A stretch of 64,000 nt of DNA from Latrodectus hesperus (taxonomy: Eukaryota; Arthropoda; Arachnida; Araneae; Theridiidae), in assembly GCA_037975125.1 (NCBI GenBank), contig CM075857.1:87504199-87568198 (forward strand), given 5' to 3'. The notes under the pieces are model-generated. The model did no database searches, was not told where the DNA came from, and was given only the letters and a program-made list of their open reading frames with translations. The position numbers and the translations under genes are program-made. Shown in pieces: positions 22,041 through 37,209 of this stretch. The number at the start of each line of letters is the position of its first letter. The stretch's first letter is position 1.

Positions 22041-23273
22041 TACTAACCGTAATGAAACTAGAAATAAAGTGCTTTTGAAGTAAATAATATTACTTTGTAT
22101 TTATGCTAGATTGTGTTATGCAATATAGAATACTTCAAAATAAACAGGAAATCCACTTAATTTGCAAATTATTTAATTCATATATTTGTTTTAATGAATC
22201 GAAATAATTGATAATTTATACATTTTTAAATCATATCAAAGATCTTCCTTTATAAACACTGATAAATTATAGTAGTTAGTTTAACATATTTTACATTTTT
22301 ATTACTATATTATTCTCTTTTTCTAAAAACGGGTGAATACCTTGTCATTTTAAGAGAAAATAGACATTTTCAATTAAATAAAAAATTAATTGGAGTTGGT
22401 TGTACAAATTCGTGTATAATTTGTATAAAAATTGTTTTACAGTATATCCAATAATGTAGTTAATATCGAAAACAGATTATATAAAAGTTATGCCATACAA
22501 AAGTAAAAAAATAAAAGCAAAATAAATATTCAGAATGAAAAAACTCGGTTTTTATATTTTCCAAATACCATTTAATATAAAATAGAAAAAATATTTAAAT
22601 GGATATTAAAATAGGAAAGATATAATAAAAAATGGAAAGATATTTAAAAAATAAGCAATTAAATTTCGTTTAGAATAGTTTAAATATTAATATAGACACA
22701 CACAGGTTTCATTTTTTCAATACCATTTTTTTCACGAAAAAAAATATCTTTCATGGAAAAAATTACCAAAAAAATTTTTTTCATGGATTTTAAATTTTTG
22801 ATCTATTTAAACAGAAATTTAAGGTAATAAACTTTCTCTTTTGGATGTTCTTAGCTTAGGTTTATTAATATCTCATGAAATATGTGGAAAGTATTTCCAA
22901 GACATTTCGCAGGAATAACTGTAAAATTAAAAGATTGATCTAGCAATCTTAAAGATAATTTCCGAAGGTTGAATCACGTTTTATTATAGTTTTTGTTTCT
23001 CTTAACATAAATTAAATTGTTTATTTTTTGGATAAAATTTCAGAAAGTATGAAGCAATTAAAATTGAACAATATAAAAAAACAAGAATAAAAGAACAAAA
23101 CAGAAAATAATATATAAAGTAAAGGTACAAATTAGAAGAACCGAAAGTACGAAGATAAATCCTTAAAAAATATATCATATTATCATCTCAAACATCACTT
23201 TCATAAAATTACACAAGTTAGGATTGGCAGCATCCCTAAATAAAAAGTAACTATAAGATAATATGCTAAAAAT
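22041..23273. other. AT-rich intergenic DNA
   Basis: Nothing recognisable was found beyond homopolymer A and T runs around 22700-22790. Confidence 0.5.
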
Positions 23274-23286
23274 ATTTAAAAAACTC

Positions 23287-23575
23287 TAGCGATCCTGACT
23301 CCTGAGCTGTTGGTCCCCGGTTCGAATCCCGGTTCAGGTATGGATGTTTCTTTCCTTCTCTGTTCTCTCTGTTTTTCTCTGTCCTTTCTTCTGTGTTGTT
23401 GTATGAATGTGGCCAGCCCTATAAACGGGTTTGTGGTGCTTTGGCGCGGGTAACGCTATTCGCTTCCGTGACTTGGTTCACAGGTGCCCGCTGGGTAACG
23501 ACAAAAGAGTAGCATTTTCTGGCCTTGTTGTGGCATAGGGTTCGTCACCCAAGTGTGCCCGCCGTTGGAAAAAAA
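23287..23575 (+). mobile_element. tRNA-derived SINE, family B, 5'-truncated but with TSD
   Basis: It begins at tagcgatcctg, just inside the tRNA-like head, so the A box is missing. The B box cggttcgaatcccgg and the whole body follow: cctataaacgggtttgtggt, gcgcgggtaacgct, tggttcacaggtgcccgctg and ccgttgg plus an A-run. A perfect 13-bp duplication, atttaaaaaactc, lies at 23274-23286 and 23576-23588. Truncation was therefore part of the insertion event. Confidence 0.9.
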
Positions 23576-23588
23576 ATTTAAAAAACTC

Positions 23589-26376
23589 AAATTTGCATTT
23601 ACGAAAGAAATTATAATTGATGGCAACATTTTTTTGGTTTTTCGGATATCATATTTGAATTTTCCAGAAAAAATTATGGCATAGAGAAAATTTAAATTTA
23701 TAGGATGTTTAAATTAATTATTAATTTTATATTTGCATAATATATTTTGTGAATAACATTTATTCACCAAATAAAGCAAGGTTTATTTATAACATATGAA
23801 ATAATAAAACGTTTTCAGGTGTTGTAAATATTTTTCATTTGGCTGAGAAAAACAATCGCATCATCAAAGTAATTAAATTCAGACTATTTTATATTTATTT
23901 CAGTTTGCCTGAGATCTCATTAGAAAACCGTAAGAGCATTGTTCTAACAAAATGATCATTTTGTTCTTCATATAAGTGGTACACAAGTTTTAGATGCTCT
24001 GTACCATTTTCATTAATTTTAATGATTCTATATCTCGTAGCCAAATGAAAGATGGAAGAAAAAAACCCATTTTGTTTATTAATGTTATAAAATAAAATAG
24101 ATTTTGGAGAAATAATATCAGAATTCTAAATAAGAGTTAATTTAAAATGAATAGACCTCATACAATCTGCTTTCAGAATATAGAATGTAACTTCTAATCT
24201 AAAATATTTTGTTGAAGCATATAGACTTAAATGAAGATTTAAAGAATCCAGCTGCTATAAGTTTGTCAATTAATTTTGTTATTTTATTTACTTTTTGTAA
24301 TTTTTGAGAGATAATCAGTTTATTTATTTTTGATAGAAAATACAGATGTTATATAATACAACTTTTTACAAGATCAGAATTTATGCAGTCTACGTCATAT
24401 TGTCTGTCCAAAGAAAAACATCTGACCATGGTTTAGTAATTGATCTTTAGAAAGCGTGTTTAAATTTTTAATATAGGAAAATATTGTAACATATTAATCT
24501 CATTAACAAAGATTTATCCGCAGAATGTATCAAATTTATTTTGATATAGTTAAGAATTTTTAAAAATTAAATTTTATTCAAAATATGAATTCAATATAAG
24601 ATATTTAAGCTCAGTATGATGTACATAGAAACGCATTACATTAATATTCTATTGTTGTAATTGGAGAGAAATTCACCATTTAAAATATTATTATCCTTAT
24701 GGTAAATATGTGCACATTTACATCTTTCATATTATTGTCATTTGATATATTTAGAAATAAAATTTATGTTTGATTCTCTACTGGGATTGAGCACTAATGT
24801 CTTTATTTACTATTTCAACCCCTAAATTGTTTTTCATGAAATTATTAAAACAAAAGAAACTTGTTGAATCAATAAGGTTTGTAAGTGCAGCCGAAATACT
24901 ATAGATCAGTAAATGACAGTGATGTCATTTTAACAGTACTACATCAAATACATCAAATCTGATGTAGTATTTCTTTATTCATAAATTAGTGTAAGATCTT
25001 AGCAAAAGATTTGTTATTCTTTGTGGGTATGCGTTCTAACGTCAATTCGCTTACAATATTATCATTCATAATTTCTTTCCTATTTTGTGCCTATATTATA
25101 GATGTCTGTATTGAAGCAATATTAAAAAGAGACAGGGATGGTTATAGTTAAAAAATTTATTATCTCCTTTTCTGTTCTTAGCATTTTTTCTCTTACTCTT
25201 TTGCTCATAATAATCTCTATAGCGTTTTCACATTCAGAATAATTCAATACAAGAATATCTTCAAAGTTTATTAACTCCTATTTTTCATTGATTATTATTT
25301 TTTAACTAACATGTAATTATTTAGTAAGATATAGTGTTTAATATTTTTAATTAAAAATAAATAAGATTATTAAATATAATTAAATTTATAATTAATAATT
25401 GCTAAATCATTGTCAATGAAGTGATTGTCAAAAGTGTTTCAGCATTACTTTATTTTCCTTCAGCTTCAATTTAAAAGTTGGCATCTCAAAAATTATGAAA
25501 GGGCTTTCTATATATATACATAGTAAAAGCTTTATTATAAATTGGATTCCTTTATTTAATTAATTTATTTATTTACATAGATGAAAAGATTCTTCGTCTG
25601 CAGACATTGAAATAGAAATCATGGATTCGAGAGCGCGTATTCCAGCTTCTGCAAGATTCAGATGCAAATCTTATTGGAAGAGTGTTTATAACATTTCAAA
25701 GGCAGAAAAAGTTGAATTTAGTATGGAAATTCGAAATTATAGTCACTCCACATCAGAAAGAAAAAAAAAAAAAAAAAAAAAAAAAAAGGAGGATCATTGC
25801 TATAAATCACATGATTTCCTTGAGAACTAATCTTTTAAGTAATCGCCGCTGTCGGATAAGAATAAATATCTTCTCTGATTCGCAGCTGTAATCATTTAAA
25901 AAAAATTGAAGCAGTGTAATTAAAATTCAATCTTGGTTGAGCGAAAATAATGAAAAGAATTGTAATTTATAATAAGAATAATAAGATATAATAAGAATTT
26001 ATTCTGGGTATAATCCCACGAATAACAATTTTTCACACCATATTTCCCCATTAACTTTGTTTCTTTGCCTGTTTAAAATTATAGCATCACATATGCTACG
26101 TTATTGAGTTATTATATATCCCATAAGATAAATATAAATGTTTCTAGAAATATTATGGTTTTTAAAATTATTTTTTAATTTATAAAAAAAATAATAAAAA
26201 AAAAACACTTTCAGGTTATGGATAATTTTTTTTATAGAATTCGAAATTCTGAATATTCTTTGGATTACAGACCAGGTATTCAACTGAAAGTAATTTTTAA
26301 TCAATTTACCGACAATGTAAGATTTTCTACAGTGTAAGCAGAATAGGAAAAAGCGATCGATAAAAACTTTATGCAT
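23589..26376. other. AT-rich intergenic DNA
   Basis: No gene is recognised. An A-run of about 27 bases lies at 25761-25787 after a slightly GC-richer stretch (25617-25700) with short frames that have no motif. A small hairpin, tactacatca / tgatgtagta, lies at about 24937-24969. Confidence 0.45.
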
Positions 26377-26840
26377 TCTTCTTCTTCTTCTTCTTAGATT
26401 TGGGTTTGTATGTCATTGGGCACCTCTGCTTTTATCAGCATTTTGTACTATTAACTCCAAGCCCAATGTTTCCTAGTTCCAGTTGCTCGGGTCACCCACT
26501 TTATTAATAAAGTCCGATAACCCTTTAATGGAGTCTAGATGTAACTCTCTAGTATGGATGATGCCTAAAGAAATTAATCTAGGGAGGGCAAGAGCCTCGC
26601 ATTCGTAAATGATATGCTTGGCCGTTTCCTCTTACGTATGACATTTCCTGCAGATAGGGTCTTGCTGAAACAGTTCCATTTTATGGAGGTGTTTTCTGAA
26701 ATAGTAGTGCCCAGTTATGAAGCTTACGATTAAATGTATTTTCTGCCTAGAGCATCTTAGAATTTCAGAGGCAATCCTCGCTGATGATCCACAGATCATA
26801 CTTTTAGCGTGGGTTTGGACCAGGAGTGTTGAGCCAAGCT
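26377..26840 (-). mobile_element. 3' end of a non-LTR retrotransposon (RNase H tail region), broken
   Basis: The minus strand encodes fragments such as ILRCSRQKIHLIVSFITGHY, FRKHLHKMELFQQDPICRKC, and after a stop EETAKHIIYECEALALPRL. This is the Cys-His segment that follows RNase H in I/Nimb-like LINEs (CxxC, then HxxxxC). The reading stops near 26473, and the 3' end is an (AAG)n tail seen on the plus strand as ttcttcttcttcttctt at 26377-26396. The 5' part is missing and upstream frames are interrupted. The same 3' end recurs at 39453-39668. Confidence 0.8.
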
Positions 26841-26929
26841 ACATACATCTTCCGTTTTTCCCATTTAAGAACATTGGTTTTTGTGGTCTTCAAATTGATC
26901 CCATAAAAAGATTCAACTTTATGCATTAA

Positions 26930-27329
26930 AATTTTTTATTAATCTGTTAAATTTTTAATTCAACATTCCTAAAATAAATTGCTTCAGCATATTTTTTTAT
27001 AAATTTATCTTATTTTATAAATTTATATCTTATCTACTTATATTATATATCTTATCTTTTTTATTAATTTATACCGAAATCTTAATGAGAAGTATTTATG
27101 AGAACTATTTGGAGTGTAGGAGATTGAATAGAGAAATAAATATTTTCAGTCACATTAACTTTTTCCTCTATGTTAGAATCTTAATGAGTCTCGTTTTATT
27201 TATAATGAGAAGGAAAAGAGAAAAGAAATGATTTACTTTAACAGTTTGCTAAATAGCTGTTAAACAGGTGAAAATGCAGTTTTTCAAAAAAATATTTCTA
27301 CTATCATCATATCATGTCCGAATGATATA
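26930..27329. other. AT-rich intergenic DNA
   Basis: Nothing recognisable was found. Confidence 0.45.
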
Positions 27330-27620
27330 CAGACCGAGTTTTCTCGGGCGGGACGCGGTTTGCTTGTTCCTAATGAAGAAGTTTCAAGGTCGCGGCTGCT
27401 CGAATCTGGGCTACCGCTTCCTTAAGAGCACTGATCCAAAACACGACGTACCCTTTTCTTTCTCCCTTAGCCATCCCCAACAAACCGCAGAAAAAGAAAG
27501 AAAAAAGAAGACAGATGGGAAGCTGACAAATCTCGAAACAATCATCATCTCCAGAGATTCCCGGTGGAACAGTTGATTCTGGAGCGGAGTGATAGATTCT
27601 GTCAGCATGGTTACCTGCCG
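27330..27620. promoter_or_regulatory. CpG-containing higher-GC island
   Basis: This stands out in composition: ctcgggcgggacgcggtttg, ggtcgcggctgctcgaatct and cacgacgtaccc occur within about 120 bp. Frames at 27268-27576 (plus) and 27411-27608 (minus) overlap it but carry no recognisable domain. It could be a promoter, an enhancer or an exon of an unidentified transcript. Confidence 0.25.
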
Positions 27621-27724
27621 ATAAGCTTAATCTTCGTAAGGAGCTGTTTCTCTATTGACTTGTGGATTATTAGTGCTTATGTGGATTACTATTCAATATT
27701 ATTTTATGTATCTAATGAAAGTTT

Positions 27725-27862
27725 CGGATTACGCGTGGGAGTGCAACCCCTTCTGGGGTCTAATCCCTCAGAAATGATGACCACAAATACTGTTCCAAGG
27801 AAATTAAAGTGTTTGCAACGCATCCCTGGGGGCCGAGATTTGAACCCGGGTTATTTAATAAG
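27725..27862 (-). mobile_element. Putative tRNA-derived SINE fragment of a further family
   Basis: The minus strand has a good B box, gggttcaaatctcgg, followed by a GC-richer body (agggatgcgttgcaaacac, tagaccccagaaggggttgc). The A box and a second copy are absent, so the family is not established. Confidence 0.4.
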
Positions 27863-27949
27863 GTAAATAGTTTTACATTTATATAGATGATTGTGATGAT
27901 AGATAAAAATATAAGAGATCAAAACTATTTATCGAAGACATTCTGTTTA

Positions 27950-28006
27950 AGAAAAAAAAATTTTTTTTTAGAGCAAAATCTCTCTCTCTCTCTCTTTTTT
28001 TTTTTT
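27950..28006. repeat. Homopolymer and (TC)n simple repeats
   Basis: A-run/T-run at about 27951-27970, then tctctctctctctc and a T-run up to about 28006. Confidence 0.8.
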
Positions 28007-29782
<1,776 letters not shown>

Positions 29783-29799
29783 TAGTTAATAGTATATTT

Positions 29800-29985
29800 A
29801 TAAAATGCAATGAATATAATGAAATAAAATACATTGAAAAATGCCAAATGGAGAATAGTACATTGAAAATATTAAATGCCAAATGTAGAATATTAAATGG
29901 AAAACAATATATTGAAAATATTAAATGGAAAATAACACATTGAAAAGAATTACATTGAAAATACTTGAAAGAAATTTCACAGAAA
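29800..29985. repeat. Degenerate short tandem repeats (minisatellite-like)
   Basis: Variants of ttgaaaatattaaatggaaa recur several times (near 29833, 29862, 29911 and 29939), with spacings of about 20-40 bp and drift between copies. Confidence 0.6.
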
Positions 29986-30069
29986 AATAGATAAATTTCC
30001 AAAAGCACAAGAATATATAAAAGTTTTAATATTTAAAGTTAGAGCTTTTGGTTATATATCTAACTTTGC

Positions 30070-32288
<2,219 letters not shown>

Positions 32289-32346
32289 TTGATAAAAAAT
32301 AGCACTTCATGATAAATTTATATCATGAAGTGCTATTTTTTATCAA
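32289..32346. other. Perfect 26-bp stem-loop
   Basis: The left arm, 32289-32314 (ttgataaaaaatagcacttc, then atgata), is the exact reverse complement of the right arm, 32321-32346, around a 6-nt loop (aattta). A perfect 26-bp stem is unlikely by chance and implies either recent origin or selection. It is too short for a typical metazoan miRNA precursor loop; a foldback repeat is the other option. Confidence 0.8.
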
Positions 32347-34109
32347 GACTGGACTGGACTTTGGGAATAAAATTTATGATATATGTGGAGATGTGCAAGT
32401 TAATGTTGCAAAAGCTTGTTACGAATTATTATTTTAATTAAAAATTTCTGTTGCAGTTAATTTTATTTTTGCTTACATTAAAATTTTAAAAATTTCAACT
32501 GAATTCTGATAGCATATTGTAAAACAAATTTAACAACAAGCTTCAAATCTTAGCACGATCTATTAATAACTTATACATAAAATTATTATTTAGATTTAAA
32601 AGTAATTAATTTAATGTATTCAAGATAAGTGTAAAACTAAATTTAAAAGAGACTTCTATCAAAAAAGGAAAAAGTGGTAAATATTTTATAAAATATTTCA
32701 ACACGTTTCATTATGAAAAAAATTAACCTATTATTATTTTATGCATAAATTAACTAAATTAGAAATCTATAAAATTAATAATTATTAGAGAATAGTGTTT
32801 TATTTATTTTATTAATAAATAAAACAAACTTCAGTTATTTCAAATGATTCTTTATTTATGCTTAAGTTATGAATATTTTAAGTCTTATTGCATTCTTAAA
32901 AGTTATTTTCGGCAAAATTTACTTTTTCAACTTTTTAATTTTCTTTGTTTAATTAAATACTTATAATATTATCTTATTATTGTTGAAATAAAAATTAAAT
33001 GTAAAAAGTTTATAGAATATGAAAAAAATAGATATTATCTACATACTAGGAAATGAAATTTTCTTAATTATAAATTTATTTACATGATCGAAAATATTTT
33101 AATTTAAACATTTTTCTTTCATGTTGATGGCTTTAAGCTACCGGATATTTCACTATTGAAAGGCAAACAGGAAATAATTCAAAATAATAAATTAACATTT
33201 CATTCAAAATTTCAATATTTTTGTGCATTCTCATCTTTTATTTCTGAATAAAGCTCAATCACGCAAACGTGCTCTTTGCTTAAACCATCGCAGTGTAAAG
33301 TTTATAACATTTTTATGCATCCGACTGCAAGATTCGCCTTAAGATAAGGAATAGTGGTCAAGCATGAATTTAAATTGAAAGAACGTCTGGGGCTATTCAA
33401 GTCTTAAATGCTGCTGAAGTGAAATATTATTTTCCGAGAATTGATGGGAAATTCTAATATTCTACAAATACTTAATATTCGACTAATAACTAATGAAAGA
33501 GTTTGATTTATAATATATTATTATTATTCTTTAAATTTCTCATAAATATCTTACTGAAAGATAGTTTGGAAACTATATTTTTAAAAAGAAAAGTGAGACA
33601 AAAGCAGATGTAAATATATTTATTATAAATTTGTTTAAAGTTGTTATGTTTTGTTATTAGCGATAGTAAGAAAGACCAATTTTTGACAATCACTTCTTGA
33701 TTCTTATTTATTTTTGATATAATTAATTTAAATATTTATAAAATATCATTTCTTAATCAGTAATAATTTTAAGATTTTTATTAATGAATTACAGATATAT
33801 TTAAATGAATATTAATTTCGCATGATTTTCAATGTTTTATTTTTAACTTAATGAGGCGCATTTAATGAAATTAATTGGAATGTTAAATGATTTAAATTAA
33901 GATTTGCAGACGAGTGGATCAGCTTTAGAAGCACTTAAGGTAAATTAGGAAGTAAAAATTTATCTATTGAATAAATATTTAGAAAAATGATGCTAAAAAA
34001 TTAAAAAAAATCAATTAACTGAAAGATAATCTTGACAAGCAAACATACTTTCTTAAATAATGGGGGGAAAGTTGGAAAATCCTGATTTTATGCGAATAAA
34101 TTTTCCAAA
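32347..34109. other. AT-rich intergenic DNA
   Basis: Nothing recognisable was found. A slightly GC-richer stretch at 33240-33400 has no open frame or motif that I can name. Confidence 0.45.
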
Positions 34110-34162
34110 TGTGGCCTTGTGGCATTGGGTTCGTCACCCAAAAACCCGTCGTTGGGAAAAAA
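34110..34162 (+). mobile_element. 3' end fragment of SINE family B
   Basis: tggccttgtggcattgggtt, cgtcaccca and cgtcgttggg plus an A-run match the last 50 bp of the family B copy ending at 23575. It lies just upstream of a family C copy. Confidence 0.75.
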
Positions 34163-34192
34163 ATTTATTTAACTATAATTGAAATAAAACTT

Positions 34193-34452
34193 GCCGCCTA
34201 CCCTGTCTAGTGATTAGAGTGCCTGACTGCGGATTGGGAGGTCCTGGGTTCGAATCGCAGTACAGGCATGGATGTATTTCTTCTCTCTGTCTATCCTGTC
34301 TCTGTCCTTTCTTTGTATGAATGAATTGTGTGAATGGTTGCCTACCCTATAAACGGGTCCCTATGGCATGTGTGTACTGAGGAAGTCGGACTCCCCATCA
34401 AAATATGGTTCGGTTGGAAAAAGGGAGCAGTGCACTCCATATTGTCAGAAAA
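34193..34452 (+). mobile_element. tRNA-derived SINE, family C, long 3' variant
   Basis: The head is gccgcctaccctgtctagtg with B box gggttcgaatcgc. The central block cctaccctataaacgggtcc follows, then the tail variant with ctgaggaagtcggactcccc and aatatggttcggttgg, as in the copy at 21751-22027. No convincing target duplication is seen, and the 3' end after attgtcag is blurred by an A-run. Confidence 0.85.
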
Positions 34453-36690
34453 AAAACTTCTGTGTTGATAAGTGGATGTAAGCAAAATTTGAAGCAATTG
34501 ATGTGTTCAAAGTTCGATTAAAGAAAAATTATAAATTCTGACATTTTGTATACTGTTGTAAATTTACTGCTAGCTGGAAATGTGGATGTTTTGATACTGG
34601 AAATATATATTTAAATTTAATATAATGAGATTTTTTCAAACTTGTATTTTATAAGAACGCAGAAGTAATTTTTTAAGTTTTAACATAATACAATTAGGTT
34701 ACACTTAAAAAATTATGTCAAAAATTTACATTTTCAAAATGATTCATAATTTATTTCACAAATTATTTTAACGCGGTTTTGGTTCAATAATTATTGAGAA
34801 AAGTTTTCCTAAATTGTTCCTTCATTTTGAAAGATAAATTATGTTGTAGTTTTTATTTTGTCATTTTTCACTAAAGTTTACTTTGCTTTCCAGAAATTTT
34901 TGCTTATAAATTTGAATGATTAACTATTTTTTCATATCAAAACTAACTTTTCTCATAATATAAATAAATTGTTGGTTGAAAGAAAGCAACTTATAAACAG
35001 TAATGCATAATAATTTATTACATTCTACCAAAATACTTTATAATACTTTTATCATAACTATTACGGAATCAATAAATATGGAATAGAATACATCACTTTT
35101 AATGGTTATCAAAGAGAATCATCAATTTTTAAAGTTGCCTTTAAAATTCATAGATTAGTTTGCCACTGGCAAAAATGTGTATATTGAGAAAGAATAAATT
35201 TTATTTCATGACATTTTTGATGAAATAATAAGTATTTTAGTGCGAAAATTTTTTTGAAAAATGTAACTGTCCCTTAAGTAATAGTCTAAGCAAATTACAA
35301 GTATAGAATCTTTGCCTCAATTTTTTATTTCTGTAAAATGCACTAAGCCTTTAAATAATGGCAACGCTTGTAAACTGAAGAATAGTATTTCATAAAATAT
35401 TTTTATTATTCATATTTAAAGGAAATTAAATTTTCTTAGTAAAATAAGATTTTAATAAAACTAGTAGGATTTAAGTAAAATAATAAGAGCATATTTATGT
35501 TTAAATACGAAAACTTAATTTGAAAGATTCATTTAATTTTATATATATGCATATAGTGCAACTCAAAGAATCCATAGATTTTGATCTTCCGGTTTATTGT
35601 TCATTAGACTGCAAGAGATTAGTTGATTTATTTAATAGCTGCGCATTTTTGAAACATTGTAAGCTTTTCTTATTTTTAGGTAATCCTTAAATAAAAAATA
35701 AATAAATAATTTAATAATCACATGAAAGAATTCAGTAAAATTTTCCGTTTAAAAATAAAAAATATTGCTCTTTATTTGATTTAATATTTAGACTTAGTCA
35801 ATTTTTATAAGCAAGATATATTGTGTAGTTGTAAAATCTTCAAGCGTTTCAGAGTTTTTTTTTATACTTTTTGATTTGTTTTAATTTTTCTACTTATAAG
35901 TTATTTATTTCAGACTAATCATGATATTTTGGGATTTATTTCCTTATCCAAAGAAATTCAAATCTGATTCAGAAGAAAAGTCCAATAGTGGATATTAATC
36001 ACTGTTGCACTTTTCATTGGGTCACGTCAAAGTCTTAAGAGAATGTCTGAGATTCTTGCTTAGCATTGCTTTGCTACAGAACATTGCTGATACACAAATA
36101 GGATTATCATTTCCGAAAATTGCACTTGAGAATATTTTCGGGATCCCTATTCCTGCTTTTACTGTAAGCAGTATTTTTGTTAATATCTAAATAATTTATT
36201 CATTGAATTCATTACAATTAACTTTAAATATACAAAATACATTTCATTATCATTTTGTAAGCTATAAACCACAAAATTAACAAGTATGTTAAGAAATTTA
36301 CTATTCTTTTTATTTTAGTTAAATTGAAAGTAAATTATAAAGTTAAATTTAAAGTAATCTAATGTTGTCTCCTTTCTAACTCTAAAATGTAATTTGTATT
36401 TATTATGGAGTTTTATAAAATATAAAACACATTTATAACGCAAATTAACATATTTGATCGATTTATGTTGGTCGGGCTTACATATTTGATTGATTTACGT
36501 TTATTGTGAGACACTTGAAAGTACTAAGTTTCAACAAAATCATTCGATATCAAAATAATAGATTTGTTATTTAATGAGGCTTATCTTTTTTTCAATAAAC
36601 AAAGTTTCACATACTCTATTTACTATCTTCTGGTAAAAGTGATTGACTGTTTCCCAATTTCTAATGTTCCATTTCAATGGCATATTCTCA
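34453..36690. other. AT-rich intergenic DNA
   Basis: No gene is established. A 61-codon frame at 36005-36190 ends near a donor-like GTAAGC (about 36163), and an acceptor-like tatttcag lies near 35913. The frame is closed by TAA before that acceptor, so this is not a coherent exon. Confidence 0.4.
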
Positions 36691-37075
36691 GGTGTAAACA
36701 TTACAAGAGAAATTTAATAGCTTTAAGGCTCGTTTAAAATGGGAGAAATCAGAGAAAATGCCAAAGGCTGGGAAAAAAGAGATAAAAACGTGGAAAAACG
36801 AAGAAAGGATCTTTTGAAAGGAGTGCCATCTTTTCCACGCCTGTGGTAAATCACGTTATGTAATTAGGCTAAGCTTTTTATCTTAGCTTTCTCTTTAGCG
36901 AGAAGATTCCGGTGTCAAACAGAGCGTTGCAACGTTGGCGACCAGCAAATGGCATGACCGAGTTAAGGTCCTGCTTCAGTTCGCCAAGAAATGTGAAGAA
37001 CTTCTGAGAAAACATTTTTCACATGATGATGGTTACTTATTTGCAACATTTATGCAACAAACTATTTAAAAATGT
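36690..37075 (+). other. Higher-GC island with two short open frames and a splice acceptor, unassigned
   Basis: GC is raised relative to the flanks. An ATG frame at 36739-36849 encodes 36 lysine- and arginine-rich residues (starting MGEIRENAKGWEKRD). A strong pyrimidine tract and AG (ctttctctttag, ending 36898) precede a 56-codon frame at 36899-37069. That frame is closed by TAG exactly at the acceptor and reads REDSGVKQSVATLATSKWHD, then RVKVLLQFAKKCEELLRKHF. I recognise no family. It could be a terminal exon of an unidentified gene, a conserved regulatory element, or chance. A GTAAAT donor-like site at 36846 would give an intron of only about 53 bp. Confidence 0.25.
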
Positions 37076-37092
37076 ACTTTAACTGTTTTTGT

Positions 37093-37193
<101 letters not shown>

Positions 37194-37209
37194 TATTTAT
37201 TTATTTATT

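Noticed and set aside
25621..25891. Two 69-codon frames rich in Lys
   Set aside because: The Lys and Glu runs are encoded by a 27-base A-run.
35914..36190. Possible exon with tatttcag acceptor and GTAAGC donor
   Set aside because: The long frame is closed by TAA before the acceptor, and no frame runs from acceptor to donor.
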